Part shown: positions 1 through 10,828 of the stretch, one piece after another
Layout: each line of letters begins with the position of its first letter
Position numbering within the stretch: position 1 is the stretch's first letter
Made by a program: the position numbers and the translations under genes
From: Elgaria multicarinata webbii
Lineage: Eukaryota > Chordata > Lepidosauria > Squamata > Anguidae
NCBI RefSeq assembly: GCF_023053635.1
Contig: NC_086179.1
Coordinates: 4,974,001 to 5,038,000 of the forward strand
DNA: 64,000 nucleotides
Direction of reading: 5' to 3'
Notes under the pieces: generated by a model
Databases searched by the model: none
What the model saw: the letters and a program-made list of their open reading frames with translations, nothing else
What the model was told of the DNA's origin: nothing

Positions 1-180
1 AGGAACATGCCCTCGGATGACCTCAGTGACCGGGCAGGGAGAAGGAGCTCTCTCAGGTATCCTGGTCCCAAGTTGTTTAGGGCTTTGCATACAAGTACAA
101 GAGCCTTAAACCTGGCCCGGTAGTGAATAGGAGATACATGCTGGAGTTTCCTCTTTAAAATGCTTAGAAAGCAAAAGTCC
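1..180 (-). repeat. L2-type LINE fragment
   Basis: Contains the minus-strand form of the L2 3' coding end (CAAGTTGTTTAGGGCTTTG and CCTGGCCCGG), as in the longer copies at 45548-46350 and 50029-50905. It is degenerate and runs off the window edge. Confidence 0.55.
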
Positions 181-752
181 ATCTGGGCCTTCCATTAATG
201 CCGCCACTGGCAGCGAGAGACCAAGAACCAAAAGAAACATAACTTTAAATGTGGGTCTAGTCACTACATCTTTTCATTTTTACTCTAGAGTAGGCCCAGG
301 GCCTATTCTAAAATGCAATAAATAAATAAATAGCCTGGATTGGGACCATAGCGTGGAAAATAGAGGAGCTTTTAAGACCTGGATTGGGGGCCCTGTGCCT
401 ACACTGGAATAAAAATGAAAAGAAGGCATAACTGCTAGATGCACATTTAAAGGAAAGGGAGGTCAAGTGTCCTGTGACAGCCCTGCAGTGTAGTCCAGCG
501 TTATCACGGGATTGGTCTTGGACAGGTGTCTGAGTCCACTGAGTCCCCGTAGAGCAGATTTGGGAAAGGGGGCCGGTTTGTTATCCTGCAGCAGAACCAG
601 AGTGATTTACAGAGTTTTTATGTGCTTGAAAGAATATTGGATTATAATTAATAGGAGAACAGCCATGAATGTTCCTTTGTTCCTATAGCCCGAAACCAGT
701 AATCTGCCTAGTTCCCAGCATAGGCAAATCAAGTCATCACAACTCTTCTTGT
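181..752. other. No gene seen
   Basis: AT-rich unique-looking sequence. The phrases 'accctgcagtgtagtccagcgttat' and close variants recur near 1755, 1830, 3265 and 6425, so part of this may be an old dispersed repeat. No exon is supported. Confidence 0.4.
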
Positions 753-838
753 GTGGCATGTTTTATTTATTTATTTATTTATTAATTACATTTCTATACC
801 AGCCAATAGCCGGAGCTCTCTGGGCGGTTCACAAAAAC
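753..838 (-). repeat. L2 3' end fragment
   Basis: A (TTTA)n run joined to the GCCAATAGCCGGAGCTCTCT block with GGGCGGTTCACAAA, the minus-strand 3' end common to the second L2 subfamily in this window. Confidence 0.75.
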
Positions 839-1137
839 GTTGAGACGGGTACAAACTGCAGATGGTGTATCTTTAATGCCATGCCCTACATTTCCCTGCT
901 TCCCCGCCCAGCGAAATCCCACCTTTAGGTTTAGTGTCCAACTATGGAGGCTTTTGCAACATGCTCATGGCTGTGCAATATTTCGGTTGGCCTTAATAAA
1001 GCTTGCGGCTTCTGGATTGATCGATGTAGCTCAGCGCGATGATCTCATGTTGCAAATAATGGGGTTAAAAGCAGGACTATTGAACCTCTTCTAGAATGGG
1101 TCGGACGGTAGGTGGGGACGATTGCACAGAAGTTAGA

Positions 1138-1250
1138 ATTATTATTATTTATTTATTTATTTATATAGCACCAACAATGTACTTGGTGCTGTACAAAATA
1201 TACAAATAAAACAGTGATACCCTGCCTAGTGGCTTAAAATCTAAAATCAC
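1138..1250 (-). repeat. L2 3' end fragment
   Basis: TTTATATAGCACCAACAATG and GTGCTGTACA mark the minus-strand 3' end of the L2 subfamily seen in full at 4114-6052. Confidence 0.7.
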
Positions 1251-1498
1251 ACTAGGAAACACCAATAATTAATTAATGATAAATTAACGTGTTGTATTAA
1301 AGTTAAAAGAGGCTTATTGAATCAAAATGATTTTGAAGAGATGTGGAGATTATTTGTAGAGTTCGTCTTAATAAAGGGGAAGGGATGTACACCGTCACAA
1401 GAGTCATTACAATTTTGGAAAGTAGAATAATGGTCCCGGGGGTGGGGTGCACTTATTATTAATATCATTTACTGTTATTATTTTGTGTTTATGTGTAA

Positions 1499-1640
1499 GA
1501 TTTATTTATTTATTATTTATTTAGAGTATTTTTATCCCGCACCTCAGCCTAAAAGGCTCCCAGAGTGGCTTACAATTGATCAGTAAAGAAAACAGTCCCT
1601 GCCCTCAGGCTTACATTCTAAAAAGAATGTAAGATTAATT
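1499..1640 (-). repeat. LINE/SINE tail repeat
   Basis: TTTATTTATTATTTATTTAG followed by TTTTTATCCCGCACC and GGCTTACA. A similar unit lies at 62594-62730. The family was not identified. Confidence 0.5.
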
Positions 1641-1984
1641 TGATGTCTGTTATATAATGTTAAAATTTAAACTATATACACACACACCAAGCTATCACGG
1701 CCCACAGGCCTGAGATACAACACCCCTGAGTTATAGGAAGATTGTCTTTTGACAACCCTGCAGTGTAATCCACTGTTAGTATGAAGGGAGAGCGGAGACT
1801 GACCATGTCTTCTGGCAACCTTGTGATGTAGTCCACTGTTATTATTCTAAATTGCAGAGGTTTAGTGCTAAAACAGAGTGAAATAGGCCAGGCTGCTGAA
1901 TGTATCTATTTGATTATTTTATTGATGGATTTTTGCTGAATTTCACACAACTTTGCTTTTTAAATGCTGCTAGCTGAGTCTTAG

Positions 1985-2330
1985 AGCTCCATCCGACGAG
2001 CGTTTTATTGCACGCTCGTTACTGGGCACTCACGGATTTTCACGGGTCCCTCCCACGACGTCGTCTGTCTCCCGCACGCCTCCCGTCCTTTCTAGCCTTC
2101 TTCGTGACACACAAAAACACCCTGGTAAGTCCGCTTTATTTCAAACACGGAAGTTGCCGCTATCCCCTGCTGTATGCAGGAGAAGCAGTGGGATCAAAAG
2201 GGCCCACCGAATGGGCCACGAGCACGGTGTTTACTCCCTCTTTCAAAAGAGGAAGTAATGAGGGACAAATGCGTGGGCAGAGAAGCGACGGTAAGCAAAT
2301 GCGATTTCCCCCTGGTGTTCTTAGACTAAG
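1985..2330 (+). repeat. Unnamed dispersed element, copy 1
   Basis: Matches 23778-24128 in reverse orientation. Shared blocks include GCTCGTTAC, CTCACGGATTT, CACGACGTCGTC, TAAGTCCG and CTTTCAAAAGAGGAAGTAA. The ends carry GAGCGT-type inverted motifs, so it is probably a non-autonomous DNA transposon. Open frames within it are incidental. Confidence 0.6.
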
Positions 2331-2407
2331 AAACCAATTAAATATATTTAAATTAGTAAATGAAGTATGACAACTGGGTAATGTAGTACAGCGGTATTAT
2401 CCCCTAG

Positions 2408-3152
2408 AAACCAAATGCACAGTTACAAGATGGGGGACACTTGGCTCAGCAATACTACAAACGAGAAAGATCTTGGAATTGTTGTAGATCACAAGCTGAA
2501 TATGAGCCAACAGTGCGATATGGCTGCAAGAAAGGCAAATGCTATTTTGGGCTGCATTAATAGAAGTATAGCTTCCAAATCACGTGAGGTACTGGTTCCT
2601 CTCTATTCGGCCCTGGTTAGGCCTCATCTAGAGTATTGCGTCCAGTTCTGGGCTCCACAATTCAAGAAGGACGCAGACAAGCTGGAGCGTGTTCAGAAGA
2701 GGGCAACGAGGATGATCAGAGGTCTAGAAACAAAGCCCTATGAAGAGAGACTGAAAGAACTGGGCATGTTTAGCCTGGAGAAGAGAAGATTGAGGGGAGA
2801 CATGATAGCACTCTTCAAATACTTAAAAGGTTGTCACACAGAGGAGGGCCAGGATCTCTTCTCGATTCTCCCAGAGTGCAGGACACGGAATAACGGGCTC
2901 AAGTTAAAGGAAGCCAGATTCCGGCTGGACATCAGGAAAAACTTCCTGACTGTTAGAGCAGTGCGACAGTGGAATCAGCTACCTAGGGAGGTTGTGGGCT
3001 CTCCCACACTAGAGGCATTCAAGAGGCAGCTGGACAACCATCTGTCAGGGATGCTTTAGGGTGGATTCCTGCATTGAGCAGGGGGTTGGACTCGATGGCC
3101 TTGTAGGCCCCTTCCAACTCTGCTATTCTATGATTCTATGATTCTATGATTC
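2408..3152 (+). mobile_element. CR1 LINE, 3' part
   Basis: A 214-aa frame (2415-3059) encodes the C-terminal part of CR1 ORF2. It includes [38 protein letters not shown] and the terminal QLDNHLSGML. It ends in the CR1 3' UTR and ATTCTATG repeats. The frame is open over this length, so the copy is fairly young, but it is 5' truncated and immobile. Confidence 0.9.
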
Positions 3153-3341
3153 CATATTGGAGAAAGAGTGTTGAGGGAGGTTTACGACAGTCCTAAGACA
3201 CTGTTAATAACTCCATATTACAGAGTCACCGTGGAGTCTGACCCTGACAGAGAGTGATGGACAACAACGTAGTCCAGTGTTCAATTATCCCAAGATTACA
3301 GATTGGGAGGGTGGCGGTGACTGAGGCTGAAACATAAGCAG

Positions 3342-3845
3342 TGTCATGCTGGATCAGACCGAGGGTCCATCTAGTCCAGCACTCTGTTCACACAGCGGCC
3401 AACCAGCTGTCCACCCACAAACAGGATATGGGTGCAACAGCACCCTCCCACCCATGTTCCCCAGCAACTGGTGCACACAGGTTTATTGCCTCTGCTACCA
3501 GAAGTAGCACATAGCCATCGGGAATAGTGGCCACTGATAGCCTTCTCCTTCAGGAAGTTATCCACCCCCCTTTTAACACCATCCAAATTAGTGGCCTTCA
3601 CTACATCTTGGGGTAGTGAGTTCCATAGTTATGCACTGCGTGAAGAAGTCTTTCTTTTTCTCCATCCTGAATCTCCCCTCAATCAGCTTCATGAGATGAC
3701 CCCACTGGGTTCTAGTATTATGAGAGAGGGAGAAAAATGTCTCCCTATCCAAATTCTACTTTTTCCCCAAGCTAAACTGTCCCAGTTGTTGTAGATGCTC
3801 AAGGCCCCCGATCATTTTAGTTGCCCTTTGCTGCGCATCAACAGC
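3342..3845 (-). mobile_element. CR1/L3-like LINE 3' fragment
   Basis: The minus strand carries the block TGGATGG, GTGCACCAGTTGCTGGGG, TGTTGCACC and TGGACTAGATGGACC. This marks an older CR1-related subfamily repeated throughout the window. It faces a + copy that follows directly. Confidence 0.7.
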
Positions 3846-3849
3846 TACT

Positions 3850-4036
3850 ATTTGTGATGGCTGTATGCTACTAGTACCACCAATATCAGAGGCAGTGGGC
3901 CTACTGTACACCACTTGGAGGGGGACATAGGAGGGAGTGTGCTGTTGTTCTCATGTCTTACTTGTGGGTTTCCTGCAGGCAGCTGGTTGGCCACTGTGAG
4001 AACAGAATGTTGGACTAGATGGACCCTTGGCCTGGT
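3850..4036 (+). mobile_element. CR1/L3-like LINE 3' end
   Basis: Begins near ATGGCTGTATGCTACTAGTA and ends ATGTTGGACTAGATGGACCC. It forms an inverted pair with 3342-3845. Confidence 0.65.
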
Positions 4037-6400
4037 CTAGAATCACAGAATAGCAGAGTTGGAAGGGGCCTCCAAGGCCATCAAGTCCAACCCCCTGCTC
4101 AATGCAGGAATTCTCTTCTGAAGCCTAATCCACCATCTCTCCCCGCCTCTCTGTCTGCCAATGACTTTGCCTCTTTCTTCAATGCTAAAATCCAAACTAT
4201 TCGCTCCGATCTAGCCAGCTCTACTCCACTTCCAGCTCCTGTCCCTCACCTGTCAGTTCCTCCTGCAACTCTCTCGGCGTTCCCTTCGGTCTCAGCTGAT
4301 GAACTGTCTAAAATACTGCGCTCGTCGAAGCCTTCCACTTGTTCCCGTGATCCGATTCCCTCTCGCGTCTTTATTAATCTTATCCCCGCTATCCTCCCGT
4401 CCTTGCTTCACATCATTAATTCTTCTCTGTCCTCTGGTTCATTTCCTTCTGCTTTTAAACATGCTACAGTCTCTCCCATTCTCAAAAAACCCACTCTTGA
4501 TCGACTATCCCTGTCTAACTACCGACCTGTCTCCCTCTTGCCCTTTGTCTCAAAGATCCTGGAACGTCTGGTCTACTCTCGTTGTCTTGACTTTCTAATA
4601 ACTCTGCTCTGGATCCCTTTCAATCTGGATTCCGTCCTTTGCATTCCACTGAAACAGCCCTTACCAAGATCACCAACGATCTTCTTACTGCCAAGTCTAA
4701 AGGCCATTATTCCGTTCTTATTCTCCTTGATCTAACCGCAGCCTTTGACACGGTTGATCACGATCTTCTCTTAGATTCCCTCCATGACCTTGGACTCTGT
4801 GGCTCTGTCTATAACTGGTTCACCTCCTATCTAGAGGGTCGCTCTTTCAGCGTGTCGGCTAACGGCAGCTCGTCCTCCTCTTTTCCCCTTTCAGTTGGGG
4901 TTCCGCAAGGCTCGGTGCTTGGCCCGTTGTTGTTCTCTCTATACATGCTGCCCTTGGGTAAGCTTATTCAATCTCACGGCCTCCAATATCACCTGTATGC
5001 CGACGATACACAATTATATCTCTCATCTCCGGAACTTTCTCCTGATGTTCACGATCGTATCTCGGCATGTCTCTCAGATATCTCAGCCTGGCTGCTTCAT
5101 CATCGTTTGAAACTTAATATGGCAAAAACTGAACTGCTTGTTTTTCCTCCTAAACCTTCTCCTCACCTCTCATTCTCTCTTACTGTCAACGATGTCACGC
5201 TTACTCCGGTCAAGGAAGCTCGTAGTCTTGGCTTTATATTTGACTCCTCGCTCTCCTTTACTCCTCACATCGAGGCAGTAGCTAAATCCTGTCGTTTCTT
5301 CCTGTATAATATTGCCAGGATTCGACCATTTTTGTCTGTCTCTTCTGCCAAGACTCTCGTTCACGCACTGGTTATCTCTCGGTTGGACTACTGCAACCTT
5401 CTTCTCTCTGGCCTTCCTTCGTCTCACATCAGTCCGCTGGTCTCTGTCCACCACTCTGCCGCTAAGATCATCTTCTTGGCCCGCCGCTCTGACCAGGTCA
5501 CTCCACTTCTGAAATCTCTTCATTGGCTTCCAATTCACTCCAGAATCCAATATAAACTTCTCCTGCTGACCTTCAAAGCTCTTCACGGTCTAGCTCCTGC
5601 CTATCTCTCCTCTCTCATCTCACACTATCGCCCCGCTCGTGCTCTCCGCTCCTCTGATGCCATGTTTCTCACCTGCCCAAGGGTCTCTACTTCCCTTACT
5701 CGGCTCCGTCCTTTTTCTTCTGCTGCCCCTTACGCCTGGAACGCTCTTCCAGATCACTTGAGAACTACAAACTCAATCACTGCTTTTAAAACTCAGCTAA
5801 AAACTTTTCTTTTCCCTATAGCCTTCAAATATTGAGTTTGTTCCGACTCTATACTGTTAGCTTCACCCTACCCGGTGCATGTTTACACTTCCCTGTGCCT
5901 GTTTGCATTCTCCTTCCCTCTTTATTGTTTACTACAACTTATTAGATTGTAAGCCTATGCGGCAGGGTCTTGCTATTTACTGTGTTATCTGTACAGCACC
6001 ATGTACATTGATGGTGCTATATAAATAATTAATAATAATAATAATAATAATAGGAATCCACCCTAAAGCATCCCTGACAGATGGTTGTCCAGCTGCCTCT
6101 TGAAGGCCTCTAGTGTGGGAGAGCCCACCACCTCCCTAGGTAACTGATTCCATTGTCGTACTGCTCTAACAGTCAGGAAGTTTTTCCTGACGTCCAGCTG
6201 GAATCTGGCTTCCTTTAACTTGAGCCTGTTATTCCATGTCCTGCACTCTGGGAGGATCGAGAAGAGATCCTGGTCCTCCTCTCTGTGTGACAACCTTTTA
6301 AGTATTTGAAGAGCGCTCTCATGTCTCCCCTCAATCTTCTCTTCTCGAGGCTAAACATGCACAGTTCTTTTAATCTCTCTTCATAGGGCTTTGACTCAGC
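4037..6400 (-). mobile_element. CR1 LINE split by an L2 insertion
   Basis: The CR1 3' end (AGAATCACAGAATAGCAGAG, 4039 on) stops at GCAGGAATT near 4113 and resumes as AGGAATCCACCCTAAAGCAT at 6053. The L2 element between is therefore younger than this CR1 copy. A short AGGAAT repeat at both joints may be the target duplication. Confidence 0.8.
4114..6052 (+). mobile_element. L2-type LINE with long reverse-transcriptase ORF
   Basis: Non-LTR retrotransposon of the CR1/L2 group. The 398-aa frame at 4639-5835 holds RT motifs [13 protein letters not shown] and [14 protein letters not shown] and the catalytic YADD (4996-5007). It ends in the conserved WNALPDHLR and LKTFLF region. An upstream frame (4114-4600) carries the preceding RT part (SNYRPVSLLPFVSKILERLV), and a frameshift near 4600 separates the two. 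No endonuclease domain is present, so the copy is 5' truncated. The 3' end is GATGGTGCTATATAAATAAT plus an (ATA)n tail. Confidence 0.9.
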
Positions 6401-6544
6401 ATGACTCTTCTTACATTCATGACAACCCTGCAATGCAGTCCACTATTAATATGCAAACTGCCTTGGATGCACTGCTAAAGGACAGTATACAGATATTTAA
6501 ATAATTAAGTCCCCATAACTCAGACAGATTGGGGGAAGAGAGAG

Positions 6545-6790
6545 GAGTAAGGCAGGTTAAGACTTCCCTCTTTGCCCAGGCATATGGCGGCACATCTTAA
6601 TCACCCACGTTTTGTTTTTTAAACGGTTTTTAATGCTTTATGTGCGCATGTTCTGTGTTTTAAATTTTTTAATTTTGTATACTTGTTTTTATCTCAATTT
6701 TAGAATTTCTGTAAACCGCCCAGGGAGCTCTGGCTATGGGGGGGGGGGTAATATAAGTGTAACAAATAAATAAATAAATAAATAAATTCG
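6545..6790 (+). repeat. L2 3' end
   Basis: Starts in coding sequence (TTAAGACTTCCCTCTTTGCC) and ends AACCGCCCAGGGAGCTCTGG plus a (AAAT)n tail. It is a close relative of 30598-31193. Confidence 0.8.
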
Positions 6791-6962
6791 AGAGGGCGAA
6801 CAATGTCCCCTGCCACACTCCCCCATCCATCACCGCCATTCCATGCTTTACAACTGCTTCTACATTCCAGATACGTTAGAACCACAAGGCAGGCCGTTTG
6901 CCGAGCCAGAACAACCACAAAAAGAGCCCTCTGAACATGTGCAGATTTTTCATTTGACTTAT

Positions 6963-7036
6963 TCCGATGCATGTCTAGAGACAGAAATAAACCCTACATT
7001 CCGATGCATGTCTAGAGACAGAAATAAACCCTACAT
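6963..7036 (+). repeat. Exact tandem duplication, 37 bp x 2
   Basis: A 37-bp unit beginning TCCGATGCATGTCTAGAGAC occurs twice head to tail with no visible difference. The identity points to a recent slippage or repair event. Confidence 0.9.
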
Positions 7037-7139
7037 TGGGGGTGGGGTGGGGTGGGGATGCTGGGAGTGGTAGGATTTGGGGGTTGGTGTCTTAACTTGC
7101 ACAGGATCGCTGAAATCCTAATGACACCACGACTGCTGG

Positions 7140-7960
7140 AGAAAAATGGAGTTTGCTTTTGCTGCCCTGGTCACCTACTGCTCTAGTACATTTGCCCCCC
7201 CCCCTCCCTCCCGCTGCAGGCCCCACGGACTTCGGCCTCCTTCCCGGAGAAGCAGCAAGGCGCGCTATGAGCGAGGGGGCGCTTCCCGACAGCCCTGCAG
7301 TGTAGCACCGCGGCTTCGTGAGCGCGCAAAAGCGCGACTTGGGTGGGCTGGGCTCCAAGCCAACGTTTCGGATCGGGGGCTTCCAGATCGCAAACGAGCC
7401 CGGGGACCAGAGGGCAATCGGGGGCGTGCGTGTGCGTGTGCGTGTGCGTGCGCGCGCCTCTCCCGCGGGCTGCGGCTAGCCTGGCACGCCACCCCGCCCG
7501 CCCGCCCGCAAAGCGAAGCGAAGGAGCCGGAGCCACCCTGGAGGGACCTACCGTTCTGGAACGCCGATGGGGCTGCAGCGCCGAGCACCGCGCTCAGCAG
7601 CAGCAGCAGCAGCAGCAGCGGCAGCGGACGGGCCATGAGACCGAGTGGGCGGCGCGCCACGGTGGACCCGCGGCGCCTCTAAGCCCCGGGCAGCAGCCGC
7701 GGCGGACGCGCCGAGTAGCGCCGGGACTCCGGGCACGGCCCAGCCATCGACACGGCGGGAGCCGAGGCGGTTTCGCTTTCACTTTTCGCCGCCGGAATGG
7801 CCACCCGAGGAAGGAGGGGAAAGAGAGCGGGGATGGATGGAAGTGCCCGGTGGGTCGGGGCCAGGGCTTGGGCGCTTCCTCCGGGGGGGGGGGGCACTTC
7901 AAACTGCCCCACCCCACGCCTCCCCCGGGATTTGGCTCTGTCCGTCCTGGAAGCAACAGT
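7140..7960. promoter_or_regulatory. CpG island
   Basis: A GC-rich block with frequent CG dinucleotides (for example GCGCGCGCC, CGGCGGACGCGCCG) stands out from AT-rich flanks. It includes a (GT/GC) run at 7424-7456 and surrounds the minus-strand signal-peptide exon. It is best read as a promoter island for that gene. Confidence 0.65.
7552..7636 (-). CDS. Probable signal-peptide first exon of an unidentified gene
   Basis: On the minus strand an ATG at 7636 opens a frame encoding MARPLPLLLLLLLL then SAVLGAAAPSAFQN. This is a textbook signal peptide with a likely cleavage after the AAA/APS region. A strong donor (AACG/GTAGGT) ends it in phase 1. An in-frame ATG also lies at 7660. The leucine run is coded by a CTG repeat. 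It lies in a CpG island, as first exons of secreted or receptor proteins often do. Phase 1 after the signal peptide is typical of modular extracellular proteins such as sushi-domain receptors. IL15RA and IL2RA lie in the human band that holds TUBAL3 and UCN3, but nothing here proves such an identity. The remaining exons would lie left of the window. Confidence 0.5.
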
Positions 7961-8193
7961 GTTCCTGAGCATGGGCAGAGCGCCCGGCAGGGAATTCTTC
8001 CGCGTCGGCCTCCTTAATTGGGAAATGGGCAGGAGGCTCGGCAACGTTGCGTTGATATTGGCCGGACGCGCCAGATTTTTGCGCCCAAATTAATTGATGA
8101 TTAACCACCATCCTCTGGCTTTTTTTTTTTTAAAAAAAACCCTTATTATTGCTAAGTATAAAGATTATACTTCTACTCAGGTGTGCATATGCG

Positions 8194-8785
8194 CAGGGCC
8201 GGTGCCAGACTATTTTGCACCCTAGGCAAGGTGAGCTACTATCTCACACACACACACCCAAAAAACGTCAACTTTGATTTTTAAGAACTTATGTTTCCTG
8301 GAAAAAATAAGAAGCACAGAACTTGAAACTGCTAAATTTATTTTAAAGTGCAAGAAATACGTCATGCCAATTATAGCAAACAAATTGGAAAGGAACGGCT
8401 ACGGGTCTAAAATGCATTATTTATTAGGAATATCACCTCCAAATCACCCCCCCAACTCACACGCTCGCGCGCACACACACACTCAGCATCACTCACTCCA
8501 AACAAACACAGCATTCACTCAAAGACCCCCTGCACCCCATTCACCCATACACTCTCTCTCTTTCTCTCTTCCGGGAACGTTCCGGAAGTCCGAACATGGA
8601 GCCACCCCACCCCAGCATCCCTGGCTTCGCTTCGGCTGGGCGGGCGCCTGCCCAGGCCCAGCTGAATCCTCAGGCCGGGCCGTCTCACAGCCAACGCGCA
8701 TGAGTGCTGCTCTGCGCTCGGCGCCCCTCTTAGCTTGGTGTTCTAGGCAGCCACCTGAGTGGCCTCTATGGTAGCACTGGCCCTG
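8194..8785 (+). mobile_element. hAT-like non-autonomous element, CAGGGCCGGTGC ends, copy 1
   Basis: Inverted ends CAGGGCCGGTGCCAGACTAT and (reversed) CAGGGCCAGTGCTACCATAG. The interior matches 55679-56304 (ACTTTGATTTTTAAG, GAAATACGTCATGCCAATTA). No transposase frame is visible. Confidence 0.75.
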
Positions 8786-9133
8786 TTGGGCGCATGTGCC
8801 TGGCAGAGCGTTTCCTCCGGGGGCACTTTAAACTGCCCCACCCCACGCCTCCCCCGGGATTTGGCTCTGTCCATCCTGGAAGCAACAGTGTTCCTGAGCA
8901 TGGGCAGAGCGCCCGGCAGGGAATTCTTCCGCGTCGGCCTCCTTAATTGGGAAATGGGCAGGAGGCTCGGCAACGTTGCGTTAATATTGGCCAGACGCGC
9001 CAAATTTTTGCACCCAAATTAATTGGTGATTAACCACCATCCTCTGCCTTTAAAAAAAAAACAAACTTCTTATTGCTAAGTATAAAGATTATACTTCTAC
9101 TCAGAAACAGGTTTGGGGAGGTGTGCATATGCA

Positions 9134-9614
9134 CAGGGCCGGTGCCAGACTATTTTGCGCCCTAGGCAGGTCAGCTGCTTTCACCCCCACCCCCACCCCA
9201 GCGTACCTGGGCGCGGGGCGCCATCTCGCCTGCCCAGCCGAAGCGAAGCCAGGACCCTGGGGTGGGGTGGGGGTGGCTTCGGAACGGCGCACCCGGCCGG
9301 AAGCCGCTCTTGGAGAGCAACTTCCAGGAGCACCTTTCCGAAGCCGTCCCCCCCGCCCCCCCACCTCAGCGTTCTGGCTTTGCTTTGGCGCCCACCCAGC
9401 CAAAGCGAAGCCAAGACGCTGGAGTGGGGCGTGGCGGGCATGGCTTCGCTTCGGCTGGGTGGACACTGGGGCGGGGCTTTGGAACAGTGCGCCCGGAAGC
9501 CACCCTCTTAGAGCCGCTGTGGGAGAGTGGCTTCCGGATGCAGCGTTCGGCGCCCCCCTTACCTTGGCGCTCTAGGCGGCCGCCTGAGTGGCCTCTATAG
9601 TAGCACTGGCCCTG
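9134..9614 (+). mobile_element. hAT-like non-autonomous element, copy 2
   Basis: Same ends as copy 1. It is flanked by CATATGCA and CGTATGCG, an imperfect 8-bp target duplication. The interior is a GC-rich set of degenerate repeats (CTTCGGCTGGG, GCGAAGCCAAG) in place of the AT-rich core of the other copies. Confidence 0.7.
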
Positions 9615-9706
9615 CGTATGCGTGTGCATTTGGTACCTTATTCTCTACCATTTTACCCCACAATCAGAGCACCACACAAATAGACACCACAGTCCTATGC
9701 TTGTTT

Positions 9707-9985
9707 AGGAAAGGAAAGGAACCTCTCGTGCAAGCACTTGAGTCATTGCTGACTCCTAGAGAGACGCCTGCTTTCGCTGACGTTTTCTTGGCAGACTTTA
9801 TAGCGGGGTGGTTTGCTGTTGCCTTCCCCAGTCATGGCTACCTTTCCCCCAGGTAGCTGGGTACTCATTTTACCAACCTCGGGAGGATGGAAGGCTGAGT
9901 CGACCTGAGCCGGCTGCCGGAGAACCAGCTTCCACTGGGATCGAACTCAGGCCGTGGGGAGAATTTCGGCTGCAGTTTACACAGA
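9707..9985 (-). mobile_element. tRNA-derived SINE (lizard type)
   Basis: The minus strand reads a promoter-like head, then ACGGCCTGAGTTCGATCCCA, GGCAACAGCAAACCACCCCG and AACGTCAGCGAAAGC, with a CCTTTCCTTT tail. Full relatives lie at 13018-13300, 22338-22650 and 48702-49012. Confidence 0.8.
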
Positions 9986-10061
9986 AAAAAAAAGTCCTAC
10001 AATTCCCAGCATTAAGTTCTATTCAAGTTAAATTTCACCTACTAGGGAGAACTGTATGTAT

Positions 10062-10167
10062 ATATATATTTAATATTCACTGTTTTTAACTTCTGTAAAC
10101 CACCCAGAGAGCTTCAGCTATGGGGCGGTATATAAATGTAATAAATAATAATAATAATAATAATAAT

Positions 10168-10202
<35 letters not shown>

Positions 10203-10203
10203 C
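10062..10203 (+). repeat. L2 3' end plus (ATA)n(ACA)n
   Basis: TTCTGTAAACCACCCAGAGA and GGGGCGGTATATAAATG lead into an ATA then ACA triplet run at 10139-10202. Confidence 0.75.
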
Positions 10204-10429
10204 TGGATGTTCACCCTATTAACCTCACTCTCCTTTATTCATTCATTCATTAGCCATAACATACAAAAGGTGGTAGCTGTATGAAGGGACATTATAAAAC
10301 ACGTTGTTTTAACAAATAGATAATTGTGGTGGGGGGGGAAAGCATTTTAATGATTTATATCCCACCTTTTGATTAAATAATGGTCAAAGCGGCTTACAAT
10401 CTATTGTAATAATAAATATGCATAATACT
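10204..10429. repeat. Degenerate repeat, no gene
   Basis: Contains (CATT)n, an 8-G run and GATTTATATCCCACCTTTTG with GCGGCTTACAATCTA, the tail unit of an old LINE or SINE. No exon was seen. Confidence 0.4.
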
Positions 10430-10828
10430 AGAACCTGGGGACATCCCATGAAGTTGATTGGTGGAAAATTCAGGACAGATAAAAGGACTTCTTCAAACAG
10501 CGTATAGATGAATTATGGAATCTACTCTCACAAGATGTGGTGATGGCCACCAATTTGGATGGTTTTAAAAGGGGGTTGGACGAATTCCTGGAGAAGAAGG
10601 CTATCAAGGGCTACTAGCCCTGATGGTTGTGTGCTATCTCCAGTATCAGTGGCAGTAAGCCTGTGTGCACCAGTTGCTGGGGAACATGGATGGGAGAGTG
10701 CTGTTGCACCATGTCCTGCTTGTGGGCTCCTGATGGACAGCTGGTTGGCCCCTGTGTGAACAGAGTGCTGGACTAGATGGACCTTCAGTCTGATCCAGCA
10801 TCAGGGCTCTTCTTATGTTCGTATCTAC
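10430..10828 (+). mobile_element. CR1/L3-like LINE 3' fragment
   Basis: Runs from AGAACCTGGGGACATCCCAT through CCAATTTGGATGGTTTTAAA to GGCTCTTCTTATGTTCGTA, the 3' end of the L3-like subfamily. Confidence 0.75.

Larger units (their letters stand above)
7868..9614 (+). repeat. Tandem segmental duplication, units of about 0.9 kb
   Basis: The blocks 7884-8193 and 8814-9133 are nearly identical (for example GGATTTGGCTCTGTCC, GGAATTCTTCCGCGTCGGCC, TATAAAGATTATACTTCTAC). Each is followed by a CAGGGCCGGTGC-ended element (8194-8785 and 9134-9614). The unit edge is around TTGGGCGC at 7868 and 8786. Unequal exchange is the simplest origin. The interiors of the two elements differ strongly. Confidence 0.85.

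Noticed and set aside
840-1094. 84-aa frame.
   Set aside because: No recognisable motif, no splice context, and repeats on both sides.
7343-8017. 224-aa + strand frame across the CpG island.
   Set aside because: It is a low-complexity GC-rich frame with Val-Cys and Gln runs from simple repeats and no splice support; frames on all six readings are long here.
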